A DNA stretch of 64,000 nucleotides from Terebella lapidaria (GCA_949152475.1 OX424558.1:31134651-31198650), one strand, 5' to 3'; numbered from the stretch's first letter, positions 46,376 to 60,457 are shown. Notes: generated by a model from the letters alone, not told the origin. Made by a program: numbers and translations.

Positions 46376-49249
46376 ACATAAGTACCTGCATCTTTTTATA
46401 TGACAATGAAATATGCAGTATACAAGGATAATGCCTCAACATATTGTGTGGTGGATAAAATCTTGAGTTTTATCTCATCTCAGGTCATATTCATGGTCAA
46501 TAAATGATGCAGCATATATGACTTATCATATATTCTTAATACAAACCTGAACTCTAATCTTCTGTGTTTTGTATGTGGAAGCCAATTTATCTGTTTTAGG
46601 CTTGACATGACCTTGATATTGGCCACCCAATGCAATTTGAGGTCGAAATCGAAGTCACAAATGAAACCTTCATAATAAAAACATCATTTGAATATGTTTC
46701 GCATCTTCGCATTCTGACATTATGATTTAAAGGCCAAAAAATCAGTTTGTGTGGACTATACGATAAATGTCACATAACGAATATTGGTCGTCTTAGAAGA
46801 CAATTGAATAATTTGCTGATGGAGGAGGACGGTTAGGAAGACTTAACCACGACGCTATAGACGGGGAGATGGAAGCAAATATACAGACAGCAAGGCAATG
46901 ACCAGCACCTAACAACTGAGTGTAATCACCCAACCCCGATATTACAACACATCATCCCAAAAAAACAACATCCCCAAAACAGTAAAAACTCAAATCTTCA
47001 AAGACATTCTGACCAAAGCTTACATACAAATTCAGAGTACCCCAGGCAACCATCAAACCCTGAATTGGAACTGAGGTAAATCAGTATCTAAGACTAAAAT
47101 CTTTCATTTCGTAACAGTTGGTGAAACACGTAGTAATATATACTAGCATCTTGTATTCAAACCAAGAAGACCATGTGTTTTCGTTCAATATTACCACTTC
47201 CAAATGATATACGAATTTTCGGGAAAATAAATTAAACCTAGTTTACAATTGTGTGTGTGTCATGGCCTGCAGAGAATATGGACACGCACATGCATCTTTT
47301 TTCATTTATTTCTATATCGATTTCTCAGGCAGTGAATTATGCCATAACAAAACTTGCATATGTCCTTTTGTCCTTTACACTATTCTTTTCTTTTCACTAT
47401 TCTTATATAATAAACACAACATCACCTGGTTTTTCCAGCATGTGCCCTGCTATTTGTCCTTGATCCCGGCATTTGCCCTCGGCCTTCGGCCTCGGGCTAA
47501 TACCCGGGATCTCGGGCAAATATCAGGTCATATACTGGAAAAACCAGGTAATATTTTCTATGTATGTGATATTTATGTTATAACTCACATGCTGATTCAC
47601 ATAATTAATACTTGTACCTGGACCTATTTTCTGATTCTCCGGTTGTAAATGGATTCCTGTTCACATGTGACACCCGCATGGCCAGAATGGGTGTAATATA
47701 GTGGGTGATATTGACTCCTTGCCCGTAAAATATAAAATATATCACGAAGATAACTACAAGTCGTTCTCGAACACAGGTTCTCTGTCTTGACAAAGGACGA
47801 CTATGCAGCAAAAATTTGACATTGTTCCAGAGTAATTGCAAACTCATCAAAATAAAACCTTCAATTTGCCCCCCACAAACTTATAATGTCAAGTTCCTAA
47901 CTGTTCCATGAACATAATAATTTTGATGTAGGTTCAAACAGGATTAATAGTTGGTAAAAACTGTATATATTATTTTACTTGTGGACCCTCAGAATTATGG
48001 ACCCTCATCCTGCAGCTAGTATATCACGTTTATGGTAATATTGGGAGGTAGCAGATACCAAGATGGCATGTTTATGTCTTCTTGGATATAATAGAAAATA
48101 TTGAGTGTTGTTTCTGCCAGCAATCAGAACCTGAAGGATGCTATCATATTTACACACCGGAGAGGAGTATTCAACTTAACACTGGAGGGCACTGATTACT
48201 ACAGCATACAATCGATCCCGGTAGTTGATTAGAATCGCAGTTGCAACCCATAATACTAGCAATGGGTCTGCCAAAGTACATGGTTGTCCACTGTGTATTA
48301 ACGTTGAAAACAATGGCAATGAACACAATGTTACATGTTGGTAGCATGTATTGTAGTATTAATGGCTGCATATGAAATATTAGTTGCAGTGTCATATATC
48401 ATTGTGACGTATCATTGTGGCAAACATGTTGGCTATACATAGCAAACATTTGGTTTAGAATATTGTTGATTCTCTTGCTTTTGACAATTGAATGGTTGGT
48501 CAGAATAACCCGAGAGAGCTGAATTCAGACCAAAAAGGCAATGAACGTGCTACGTATGTAAAATAAGAAAATATATCTGCATGGAAGACTGTTCTGGATA
48601 GTATGATGCACCAGATTTGTCTTTGTGTTGAAAGCTTTACCCAAGAATTTAGCTCATTAAATACTAACACATCGACAATATCATGAGTATTTCCAGCTGT
48701 CTATCTGTGGTAGACCCAGAGAGTGTAGACCTACTGATCAGGTGGCACAGGTCTCCCAGGTCTCTCTCTCAAAAACTCCCAGGTAATAATTTATTAACAT
48801 CACGAAGCAATAAAATATACACGTTTACAACTAGGAAACATACCAATCTTGTGATATTACATACAACGAGTTATTAAATTGCCCCTTCCCCCCCCCCCCC
48901 CCCCAGGACACACATACCCGCACACCTTCATATACTATTGGCATACGATACACGGAAAACGAAATGCATTACTCTGTCCCAACCAAAATGGAATTGAAAA
49001 AATAATAACACTAAATAGTTGAGCGGCCGTAGTGACGTGAGTTTATGAGAATACAATACAGCCATAAAAATGTACAGTATCATGGTAGTATTACTAGATT
49101 TGATAGTTAATTATTTATCTAGTATTTCGAAATGAAGTGTTGTTTTATCCTGTCGACTTGTAAGCGATGAATGAAATGCTGTTCTTATGGGTGTATTTAG
49201 CCATACATGTAGTTCCGGACCTTTACGATTCAAACTGATATTCCACCTA
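46376..49249. other. No supported gene; small MITE and poly-C tract inside
   Basis: Only short frames occur here. It contains a decayed cysteine-rich exon copy near 48110-48230, a small palindromic MITE (47424-47549) and a 17-base poly-C run at 48888-48904. Confidence 0.35.
47424..47549. mobile_element. Short palindromic MITE
   Basis: ACCTGGTTTTTCCAG and CTGGAAAAACCAGGT are perfect inverted ends. Inside, ATTTGTCC...GATCCCGG and CCGGGATCTCGGGCAAAT extend the pairing around a GCCTTCGGC loop. 126 bp, non-coding. Confidence 0.7.
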
Positions 49250-49690
49250 GTTATATGGAGATTTTTTTACAATGTCTAGTGTTGAAAGAGTGGATAGAAT
49301 TGTTTGCCACAAAAAATTGTTCAGCGAACTTGGAAGAGCATTGCGGGAATGAAGATACATAAATGTACCAAGTTCAATATTGAACAAATCATGTAGCTTA
49401 GCTATGCCTGTTCTATGATAGAGTGGTGTAGAACTGGCATTGAAACGTGATCCAGTGATGCATCCGATTGCTTTATTTTGCTTGATTTCAAGCGGGTGCA
49501 GTATCGTGTTTGGGGCAGAACTTCATAACAATATACAATAGCCTAGATAGGAATGAAACAAGCTGAAATACAAAGATTTGAGGTGGGCTTCACTTAACAG
49601 GTTTTTGACAGTGTTCAACATATTAAATTATATAGGGCGCTAGGCGCTGTTTATAGTTTGAATATATGATAAAAAGAAATGGACCCAATA

Positions 49691-49727
<37 letters not shown>

Positions 49728-50210
49728 TTATTTTATAAAGCGTAAAATCCACATTTGCTCCAAACGCTGAACCGTGTGGCACACCGTATTTTATGGGATA
49801 GAGTTTTTGAACTTGACATACTGCTCACGGTTATTCAGGTAGCTCCTGGCTCCACTCCAAGGCAATCCCTCGAATACCAAAATATTCTAATTTGGACAAC
49901 AGAATAGAATGGTCAATAGTATCGAATGCCTTGGAGAGGTCCAGGAAAACTCCAAGTGTGTACATGTTACATACATGCATTGTTGAAGCCAGTTAGGGTG
50001 TCGAGTACAACGAGCAACAGGGTATAGTGATATTGGCCTTTCATTATTCAGCATTTGCTTGTGTTTACTTTTGTAAATGGGGATTACTTTCGCCGTTTTC
50101 ATTTGCTGAGGGACAATTCCGTTGAAATTGATTTGTTTATTAGTAATGATATCGGGGTACATGCTGCATGTTTCATCTGTTTTATGAAGTGACTACTCAA
50201 ATGATCAACT
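49250..50210 (-). pseudogene. LINE ORF2 remnant, RT core missing
   Basis: Reading leftwards on the minus strand: KTAKVIPIYKSKHKQMLNNE and RPISLYPV (RT fingers), a gap, then [20 protein letters not shown] (motif A) and IKYGVPHGSAFG (motif B). An (AAT)n run follows at about 49690-49728. Then comes a C-terminal part with LEIKQNKAIGCITGSRFNAS, PLYHRTGIAKLHDLF and LPSSLNNF. The catalytic YxDD and part of the fingers are gone and frames are shifted. A CR1/L2/Jockey-like LINE, dead. Confidence 0.75.
49690..49728. repeat. (AAT)n microsatellite
   Basis: About 13 consecutive AAT units inside the LINE remnant, at the point where the RT palm is missing. Confidence 0.9.
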
Positions 50211-52439
50211 CCTGAACTATTTTTACCTTTCAATGAGTTTTCATAATCTCATTGTGATCCATGGGGTTGAGGAATATGGAGTTTGGGTTCGGTTGTTCAC
50301 TTAGGTATTCAGTGAAATGTGTAGGGGCCGATGGAATTTGTTCTGCCAGCGAAACGCATATATGTTTGAGAAATATTTGCAGATTTTGCAGAACGCGTCA
50401 GCGAATAACATACTTTGGGCGCCAACGTCACATTGATTTCTAGCTCTCCAATTTGGTGTCGTTGAGTGAAATTGTAGCTTATTTAATAGACGTAAGCATA
50501 GGGTAGTCCCCTGCAAACTGACGGGAGTAGGGTCTTAAATGGGAGAAGAGCCCAAAATGGCACGATATGCATGATTTGGCCTCTAGGACCAAAACGTTCG
50601 CACATACCTCAGGTTTGTTATAGGAAGTCGTATATGAACCATTTCTTGGTGAACTTAAACTTGACCTTAGATAACCTTGATTGATAAAGTAACATGTGAT
50701 TAATGCATATCGACCAAAGCAGATAGAATGCTTGTGGATAAAGCCTGGATTTGTATTATGGGCATATACTGGAGGCATTCACATCAATTGGTTTTTCTGG
50801 TGACCTTGAATTTGATTTTTAGTGGACTTATCATGTCAAAGCAGGAAAACATTGAATACATTGTACTTCTGACACTGTACATTTCTCCGGTAACATATCT
50901 AACCCTCGTGCTATTTTTTGTTGTTCAGTTATCCGCAAGTATTGGTTCTAATTTCATCGTCACTCGCGTCCCCACACACAACCTTTAATTATGTTGGCGT
51001 GATGCTTGTTTGAATATGTAGCTTAAGTCTGCATAATGGGCTTACAGGAAATTATATGTTGTCGATGTTGTGAAGACCTAGAAAGAGATATCTGACAGTG
51101 CGTGATCATGAAACTTTCATTTTTAGTTAAAATCCAGAATTATAGTTGACGATGCAGACGTGCCAGCCAGCTAAACTGATGTGATGATCAATGTTTGTTT
51201 TCCTGGTATCTTTTCTCAATTTTTGTGATAGAACTCTGAAATTTGGTGAAAAATTACGGCATTATGCCCATATAATACACACGAAATTTCAAGTTGAACC
51301 GATCATTTAAAACAAAACTACGGCCAAAAAGCGCGTTTCACTGATGGATAAACTTGAGTTTAGGAAGGATTAGCTGTGTTTGGAGAGGATTTGAGCAATA
51401 TATCGAGGTATTTAGTTGGGTTATCATATGTAATTTGGGTCCTCTCGTGTACCAGCCTACATACAATACTGAGAGTTTGGGTGTCAGTCCGTGAATCGAT
51501 AATAATCGTGATTTGTTGGTTTTCGTCCCGAGCACCAATTTGGGCCATCTTGGACGCGCTCCGCGTCGCTTGGGCTGATGCTGATGCCACACTGCCACTG
51601 ACAGAACCATGCTGGCATTTTATATATGATGCTTGATTATGTGGTGTTATATCCCATGTCTAATCGACTGTTACGTTCGGGTATTTGTAACGTACCCTCT
51701 GTCAATTTGAAATGATTACTACCTCGTGAAAAGTAGTAAGTATTTTAGCTTTCCATCGTTACATTCATATATTATGACTACCTAGGCTTTCTGACGTCTG
51801 CATGACTCATTCGTGTTTTAAATGCTTTCCGTATGGTGAAAATTCGATATATAGTCGTGATCAACCACGTTAGAATGTGAGCCTCAGCCAACTCCATGAA
51901 CGTGGTCGTGTACACTAAATTCAAATTTCCTGCATCAAGTCCAATACTGGGGTTCCATAACGCCACACAATAGAAAGCCGAAGTCATGACTTTGAATACC
52001 AAATCTGCCTACTGGTTCTAAACAACACAAAGTGACTAGTACTGCTCATTTGAAACAAAGGCTGTGCACCTGTTTAGAACCAAGGCAAGAGTGACGTTAC
52101 ACTTCGGCACTCCAAGTTTATAAGCCAGATCGGAACGTTTCTAGGTCGAGTCAAGTGGTATAAACAAAACGTTCGTGCACACCTTGTTCAAACGCGAGTG
52201 ACGCGGTGAACTCGAAGTAAACAAAGTATATCGAGTAATGTGTTGGTGACAGTGACTCGACAATGGTAGCGTGACAGCATAAATTGGCTATGTTTATACC
52301 ACTTGACCCTGACCCAATTCCACTGACCTGCCTTGAAAACATTTCCGAACTCACGTATTGACACGGAGTACAATCACGACAATATGGGTTTGTACACTTT
52401 ATGGAGTTTTGGTGTGAGGATATTATTTTCTGTTCTTCT
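50211..52439. repeat. Unassigned sequence with a TGACCTTGA-type repeat
   Basis: 50530-50830 holds TTGACCTTAGATAACCTTGA and GGTGACCTTGAATTTGA, akin to the repeats at 14580-15010 and 20320-20640. 51530-51580 has GACGCGCTCCGCGTCGCTTG, similar to 19717-19741. A minus-strand hydrophobic frame at 51778-52002, with possible splice sites at both ends, is not recognised and may be chance. Confidence 0.4.
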
Positions 52440-54790
52440 TAAATCAGTTTCTAGTTAGTTCAGCGAGATTTGAATTGCATTCGTTATTATAATTGTTCCA
52501 TATGGCTGGGAATGTGTAAAGAGGTAGTTTTGCAGAGAACTTGGAACGAACAATTTGAGTATGGATAAGATGATTGTTCCTTGTGGAGTATGATGTTTGA
52601 ACTTCACCCCTATATTCCAATAAACCTTGAAAAGAATTTGGAGATAAATTATGCATATAGTCATAAATAAATAAACATGATTGATATTCGTACTGAGCTT
52701 TGATTTTTGATATGTTAGAACGTTTGAACAATGGATATGTGTGACTGTTGTATCTTGCTGAATTGTTTACTCTAATAGCTTTTTCGGACCTTGTTAAGTT
52801 GGTTTACTATACTGTAATCAGCATTTCCCAGAGCGGTGATGCCATAAGTTATGTGAGGTTGAATGAGTGCGTGATATAGAGTTAACAAACTGCTGTTCGG
52901 AATGATATGTTTTAGTTGTTTGAGGCTGAAAAGAGCATAGGAGATATTTTTACAGATGGGATTGATGTGGTGTGGTGGTTCAAGCATGAGTTTTCATCTA
53001 TGTTTAAATTTGATTGATTTTTCATTGCATTTATTTCCAACGCGTGTTAGTATTTCCGTTTATATATAAACTGAGGTTGATATTTTTTTTCTAGATGGTT
53101 GAAATACACAAGATAATTTGTTTTACTCGTGTTTGATTTCAATTTATTTGCACAAAACCAGTTGAAGATATTTGATAGTTCACTATTTGCTTTGGTATAC
53201 AAACATCCAAATTTGTGTGTTCGAACATTAAAGTGGTGTCATCAGCAAATGAGAGCACAGTGCAGTAATGTTTTGATAAATAAATGTCGTTCACATATAA
53301 TAAGAGAACTAGGGGCCTAACATAGATCCTTGTGGAACACCACATGTGTTCAGTACTGGAGGAAGTACCATTGTATACAGTGTATTGTGCCCTGTTTTCT
53401 AGGTAACTTTGAAGCCTGTTGTAAGCTATGCCTCGAATGCCATGTCTGTTCAGTTTGTCAAGTAATATTTTGTGGTTAATAACATCAAAAGCTCTAGAGA
53501 GATCACAGAACATGGTCAAGTTATATTCCGAAGCGCAAAAATTGAGTAGATGTAAGACTGGATGAATAGTTGAATGCTTTGAGCGAAATCCATATTGGTG
53601 TTCATACAACAGATTGATACTTTCTAAACAATTAATCAGTTTATTGTACATAGCTTTTTCATATATTTTAGAAAAAAACTGGTAGCAAACTAATAATATT
53701 GGTCGGTAATTGTTAAGTAGGGATGAATCAGAGGCTTTATATAGAGGGATTACTTTCGCCATTTTTAATTTGTCAGGGAATACACCCGATTCTAAAGGAA
53801 TGTTAATAATGTGTGTTAAAGGCTCTGCCATATGCGGAATTGTTCCTTTCACAAGTTTGGTTGAGATTTCGTCGTATCCTGAGCTGTTTTTGGCTCATTG
53901 TTTTTGGACAATTTTCACTATGTTGTTGACCTCGATGGGCTCAATGAAGATACTGTGTGAAAAAGTTGTGGTTATGCGAGTGTTTGAATGCATCAGCTAT
54001 TTGTGTTTGATCAAAATTAATTTTGTAAATAATTTCAATAAAAATTGACTCAAAGACACGAGGAATAAAAACAGATATATCTTCTCGTACCTTATAGTCT
54101 AGTTCTTCATTTAAAAATAGTCCTACTTCACCATGAGAGTCCTGTACGCGATATTAAATTGTTGTAACCGTTGAGATGTAGGGCTGTATGTTTAACAGAT
54201 GAGAACATTTTACTGATCCCAATGACACCAAGGTCAGAAGTGTCAGAATTCATGCTGGATATGAGGCTACAAGATGAAGTCCAGTTGGAAAACAGACTTC
54301 TACAGTTTAAATGAAAGAAGGATATCAGGTTAGATTCAGGACAACCCCGTGATATACCCCGTCATAGATATACCACGTGTTGGACCTGTTGGAGCCGGTC
54401 AAGTCTCAACAGGCGTCCCTTACCCACCGGTGGGCATTTCTTTTTTTTTTCAGGTTTTATGTTTGATTTCATTTTCTTACTGAAGCAGTCCAAGACAGCA
54501 TCCCTGGTTATTAAAAAGTTGACGTTTGAAGTGTTGTCCATGCCCTGGATTCTCATTCTGTTTTTCTTGTATCCTGTTCCAGTTGATCGATCTTTACTTA
54601 TAGCTGTAAACCAGTTACTAGTAATTATTTTGGTGTTGAGTTCAGAGACATGAGTGGCCATGATAGGAGTAACTAGATGGCTGAGTGCATCTTTAACCAC
54701 TTTCGTGCCCAAATCCTTTCCAAGCATTTCAGCGAAGTTGTCAGCATCCATGGTTTTCGTTGGTATTTAGTGACGGCAGAGCCTCTAGGA
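52440..54790 (-). pseudogene. LINE, near full span but broken
   Basis: On the minus strand: 54751-54362 encodes an ORF1-like or leader region (MDADNFAEMLGKDLG...). It is followed by an endonuclease start (FFHLNCRSLFSNW, then DLGVIGIS), and much of the endonuclease is missing. 53852-53139 encodes reverse transcriptase: PDKLKMAKVIPLYKASD, then LLNNYRPI, then FCDLSRAFDVINHKILLDKL, then SFADDTTLMFEH with the catalytic FADD. 52987-52444 gives the C-terminal region (ISYALFSLKQLKHIIP; LLTLYHALIQPHITYGI; FPAIWNNYNNEC). Several frameshifts occur. It is the most complete LINE in the window and closely related to the remnant at 49250-50210. Confidence 0.82.
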
Positions 54791-57700
54791 AAATGTCGCT
54801 GTTCGATGGCAAGATGAGAAGCCTGAACAGTCCAGTGGGTGCGAACTCAAGTTATTTGCAGAGATTGCTGTGGTGGATGCGGGCTCACAATTCATAATTC
54901 ATAGGAGATATTCAATGTAGGTCCTGGCTGAGTCAGTTTCTTACTTGCATATTGCTGTCGATCGATATTATGCCGCGCATGTGTTGACCATGGTGACCAT
55001 TGTTGACGCTGACACTGGGCCTCCAATCGAAACTGAAACAGATCGAATTACATCCCGTCCGTTTGTTTATGTTGACGTCATGAAATTACGTCATTGACAC
55101 ATTAACAATACTAGTTGATTGTTTGTCCGACCACTCGTGCGGTCTTGTTTGTCAATGAACAATTAGGAACTATTTCCTCCAGTCCTCCCTAGCAATTATT
55201 TTTGTTCTGTAAACAAAAACAACGAATGGCTTAAATTTTTTTCTGGAGATTTTTGTGTCCGAAGTGTCCAGATATTGTGAATGATTCGATGGTCCGTATA
55301 TATTATTCCACGAACTTATCCGTATCTTGTCCAGAAAAACACACAATATGTCCAGAAAAACACACAATATGTGTACGAAGGATCTTGTATTATGCTGGAA
55401 GATCTATCGGTTGGGCTATGGGTTGTATCTTGTGACACTGAACAATTGCCAGTTTCTGTTATATATTGTTGTACTTAATGACATGTGCTGTTGAGTTGAA
55501 CACTCCTTGTGCAGTTGTAAAAACATGGCAGTCAGTTCTGATTGCTGGCAGGAACAGCACTCGATACTTTCGTAAATGTCAAGAGACAGAAAAATGTGTC
55601 ATCTTCGGATATACTGCTTCCTCGTGTTACGAGATAATATTATACTAGCAGTAGCATGACAGTCCATAATTTCTCCAACATTTCCACTTGTAATTATGCC
55701 TCAATAAAACTGCATCAACAGGAAAAGACATTTTGAGCAAGTGAAAAAAAAATTCACAAACAATTGAATGTTTTATTTCGGTATCCATTATTTGTGTAAA
55801 CTTGGCCAATACCACACAAAAATCCCTTTGATTTAATATGTCGGTCAAGTTGAGCTTGAATATCACTACAAACCATAGCATTGCCTTACTGGTACTAATT
55901 CGGGAAATGCACATGAAACAAGATAATTCACATTGGTCATTCGAACCACAAAAATAAATATCGATCACAAAAATCACAGAAATCAATGTGGATTTTTGCC
56001 CAGGAACTATGGGAAATTTAACATAGGAAAAGCCTTTTAACCTAAAAATTTGGGACGTCTGTGCGCATGACTCAATCCAGTTGACTTTAAATTCATAGGG
56101 ATGATGTGCGATGACAGTGGCTCGGTCCTCCTAAAAATTGGTTGCCATGACAACCGAAAAATCACATAATTGGCTATAACCAGGGTTTTAATAATATTTT
56201 TTGAAATTATTTTTGTGTTTTCCTTTGGCCAATTCCCGAGCGTATAGTGTGGTTGAAAATTCGAGTCATGATTTTACGACTTTGAGTGTTCTGAGATTCA
56301 AGACCGTATTGCAAAACAAGTTTTCAATTTTTTGAAATCGTTTTACTTCAGGAGATGTGTCTTGATAATAGAAAAAATGTTGTGAAATTTTACAGCTCAA
56401 ATATTGCACGACAAGGGCAAGGTCACAGAAAAGGTCAAAATCGAAAAAATGCAATAACTCTGCTTATACTCACAATTGATCCACCCTGTAAGTTCTGTAT
56501 TTTCTATGATCAATTTCCCCATCATTTGCTAAATGGCCGATGGTCGTATGATCGAAATTCCCCATTACCGTCCAAGGTCGAAAATATAAGGGTCATTAGC
56601 TGAAATAACCGATTCGTAATATTTCAAGTAGTACTAATTTCATTGGAGATTTTCAAAAGAACATTTAACTTTAAGTATGCAATATAAATCTGAGAGAGAT
56701 TGCGAAGTCTGGGAGGTCAGATTCAAGGATTCAATTCGTGGTCGAGAATATGGTCAAGATAGAAAATCGCAAGAACTCTTATTTTATTGATAATGTCGCC
56801 CATGATTTTTGTACTTTTCTATGGTCAATTCCCGATCATTTGATGTATGGCCAATGTTCGTACGGCCAAAATGCCTGATTATCGCCCAGGTCGAGAATGT
56901 ATGATTCACCAGCTTCAAGTTTAGTAAATAAATATGAAGGGACGAGAGTCTGCGATCTCTGATTGTCTCGTTTCAAAATGTCTCCACTGGCCATTTCATA
57001 CATTCGGTAGTTATTTTGAATTTGAGTATTCAATGTCATTTTAGGTCCAACATATGGCATTACTGATTACTAGTACATCAATTATATCATCATTACATGA
57101 CATTCATCAGTTTCTCAAAAATACAAAACCACACGTTTGGACCACATGGATTTGCTTGCCACGAACACCCTATCATTGGTTAAAGTGGGGCTTATTTTAA
57201 TAGAAGGCGGACGACTGTCATATTTGCACCTGAATATAATGGTAGGCTATAGCCATCTTCCTGTTGATCATACTTGAGGGAATCCTTCAGTGTCTTGTAC
57301 TCACTAATGAATGGTTGCAAATTACATTGTAGTGGGATCTCTTGACCTCGGCTCAAGGTCACTTTATCCCTCAATTGAGGATGAAGCTGGCTTGGAATGT
57401 GTTATAGGGACACAGATGTGGAAATTTGATATTAGAGTACACATGGCACAATAAACACCAATAGCACATACTGCTTGGCACATATGCTGATTATGCACAC
57501 TAGTCGTTCAAGTCTTCGCTATTTTATCATATTTTTATTATACTTACCTAATATCACTAGCAGCTACGTCAATGTATTGCACCAAACAAAGTGTTGGGTA
57601 CATGTTAGATTTCACGGATTGCAAGATTTGTATAGGCAGTTCGAGAACATAATATAAAACGTTTGAACCCTGTCGTTGCTCAACAAGTACCCATCAAAAA

Positions 57701-58020
57701 CAAATTGTAAAAGGGTGTCAAGATTTGGAGTTGTTCTTTCTACGTGCTATCTTGACTGGAAATAATAAAGGCGTTGGGTAACGGTTTGCATATTCTTTGG
57801 AATTTAAACATTTGCTACTTATTCACCCAAGCAAATACATTTAATCAGTCGTACCTCAGCATTCCGTTGTTCGTATTGCACGTGGGGTGTCATAAAATGC
57901 TCATTATATTTTTCAAAAACAAAGAGCGACAATTCCTATACTACTTATTTTCGCGAATTTCCCCTTACGGACATTTTCGCGAAGCTTTATTTTCGCGAAT
58001 GTGACCCCACGAAAAAATCG
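54791..58020. other. No gene recognised; degenerate ~300-bp repeats at 56220-56930
   Basis: CAATTCCCGATCATTTGATG, TTCGTACGGCCAAAAT and CCAGGTCGAGAAT recur in diverged form at about 56224, 56509 and 56824, an imperfect repeat of 285-315 bp. Near 55328-55367 the phrase ATGTCCAGAAAAACACACAA is repeated twice. Remaining frames show no known domain. TTATTTTCGCGAA words at 57945-58000 look like a MITE end. Confidence 0.4.
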
Positions 58021-58029
58021 TAAATCCAT

Positions 58030-59810
58030 GATCAAGACGTCAGCTTTACCCACCGATTAATCCCTCACATTCACACTTGTAACGGTCGGCCGTATGTCAA
58101 AATAGTATGTCAACAGTATAGCTACACCCCAGCAAACTGGTTGAATGATACCCGTAATGATATATATCGAACAGTTCTAGAATGTAAACTCAATCAGCTA
58201 TCAGTACCTGATCTGTCAATAATGGTAGACCAAAAGGAAATGACTCGTGCACTAGAAACTTGTGTGAATAATGTAAACACTGCAATCCATGCTGCTGCTA
58301 GAGAGGCAGGTTGTGTCACTCCTAGAAAGTTTACTCCTAAACCTTATTGGTGTCCACAGTTGAGTTGTATTAGAGACAAGAAAAGATTTTGGTGGTCCTT
58401 ATGGGTAGAAAATGGGAAGCCAAGAAGTGGCGCAGTATTTGACAGTTGGAAAGGTGTGAAAAAATTATTTCGTAAAGTATCTAGGCAATGTGCAAATGAT
58501 ACACTGGCACTCAGCTGGGCACATTCCAATAACTTATATCGTACAAAAAATATGCGTGGTTTTTGGAACTGTTTGAAGAAAACCCGCAAGGACAATTCTG
58601 TCAAGTCAAATATGGTTCCCACAGATTTCACTGATTTCTTTATATCTACTATGCAGTTATCAGGTGCATTGTCTAAGGAGCAAGAAGTTATCGCCCGAAA
58701 GGTTGATCAATGGTATTCTGAGGAACATGTCTTTGATCCGGAGATAGTTGGCTTTACTCCTGAGCTAGTTGATGAATACATTAAATCCTTGAATACTGGT
58801 TGTTCTCCCGGTATGGATGGTATCACCTCGGAACATTTACAGTATGGTAACACTGAATCACTACGGAACTGTTTGTCGGATCTTTATAATATTCTGCGTA
58901 AGTATTCTTAATGTATACACTAAATGTATGGTAGTTGGAAATAATTTATTCAAGGAGGAACCACATTGGAACCTGGGATGTCATGTTATAGATAATGTTT
59001 CATCTGTGGATATTCTAGGTGTAACATTTAATAGTAATTGTGAATTTAACTCTCATGTTAGTAATCGCATTCAAAAATGTTACAGAGCCTTCCATTCCTT
59101 GCGAGACTGTGGATTTTCCTACCCAGGTCTAGACTGTGATGTGAAGTCATACATGTGGAAATCATTGTGCCTACCGGTATTAACATATGGATCTGAGTCT
59201 ATTCATGTTGGTGTAAACGAAATTAAGAAAATGGAAACATGTCAGGGTAATGTTATTAAACAAAGCCTAGGCCTAAGTAAGTCAGTCAGATCAACTAGCT
59301 TATTACATGCCTTGGGTATAAAGAAAATTACAGATGTCATATCACATAATGTGTTATCATTGTGGAATAGATTGTTTAGTGTAAAGTCACCAACTAGAAC
59401 TCTCTGCTCATATTTTTATTCCTTATACCTACAAGGTGTTGTCATTCCTGGCACTTCACTGAGTAAAGTTGTTCTGTCTGGGCACTTGCCTTCAGAGTGT
59501 GCTCTCCGTAGAACCAAATATATCCCACATCATGATGTAAACATTGGATTAGTGGACTCATTACGTACTGTCCTTCTCCGTGAAAATTTTATGAAACCCT
59601 ACTCGGAAGAATACCACCTTGCAAAACTTTTAACCAAGTCATATTGATGTGAATGTTGTACTAAAGTGCCTAATTTTAGGGGTCTCCTTAGACTGCCTGT
59701 ATGTATACATTATCCTGATGAATGTGTGTTTTGTATGAATGGTTTTATCGTATTTTTATGTACTTCCCCAATCATGGGGGTTGAATGAAATAAATAAATA
59801 AATAAAAATT
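58030..59810 (+). pseudogene. LINE ORF2 with internal RT deletion and (AAAT)n tail
   Basis: 58141-58911 encodes the linker between endonuclease and RT (WCPQLSCIRDKKRFWWSLWV; FRKVSRQCANDTLALSWA; FWNCLKKTRKD) and then LNTGCSPGMDGITSEHL, the RT entry. It stops after LSDLYNILRK. The next frame resumes at about 58911 with NVYTKCMVVGNN and runs through VDILGVTFNSNCEF and KSLCLPVLTYGSES to the C-terminus at 59647. The palm with YxDD is deleted. The element ends in ATGGGGGTTGAATGAAATAA and (AAAT)n at about 59785-59805, the genuine 3' end. 5'-truncated within the endonuclease. Confidence 0.82.
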
Positions 59811-60457
59811 ACCTACTGTCACCACGAAGCCGGTTCTGCCACTGATTGATTGCAATCATTGATGATGACTAGGGGGTGATTGTATCAACAACCCCAGAGT
59901 TTGTGTCTGCCGGCAATGACCAAAAGCAATGAACCGTGATCGTGTATTTTTAGTGGAGATGCGCTAGTTGAATTAGTCACAGGCAAACACTGCATATTGT
60001 TCTTTTATCCACTAGCATGGACTCGTGTCATTTTGGGTCCAAATCTTGTAACACCTGTCATAATCTCTGTAACAGTATGTAAGCCAAAGCAAATGTTTGA
60101 TTATTCATGACAAATTTATCGCTAAATCTGTAAAGATGATGCCCTGGCATAGCTTACTCGAATGTGTAAATAAATATTTTGTTGATGGATCATATATTTA
60201 TTTCCATTGTCCTCACCACAATCTGATGCTATCAATAATAGGTATATGTAGCACCATGCTTTTCTCCCTAAGATTCCGTATACATGTCAATTTCCACCAT
60301 GCAGAGAGCAGTGCTGGATGCGTATGCATACAGTGTAATATCGCAGTAGATTCACCCTGACTATTATTACACGATCAGAAACAGATGACACTCGTCTCGG
60401 TACCAGTATTAAATATGACTATAAAATAACTTGTAAATTGAAAAGTAATAAATAGAT

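Noticed and set aside
47253-47648. 131-codon plus-strand frame with several hydrophobic segments
   Set aside because: Its middle is the palindromic MITE at 47424-47549, so the frame is composite and fortuitous.
51778-52002. 74-codon hydrophobic minus-strand frame with possible splice sites
   Set aside because: No recognised family, no adjoining exon and no paralogue; kept only as a remark.
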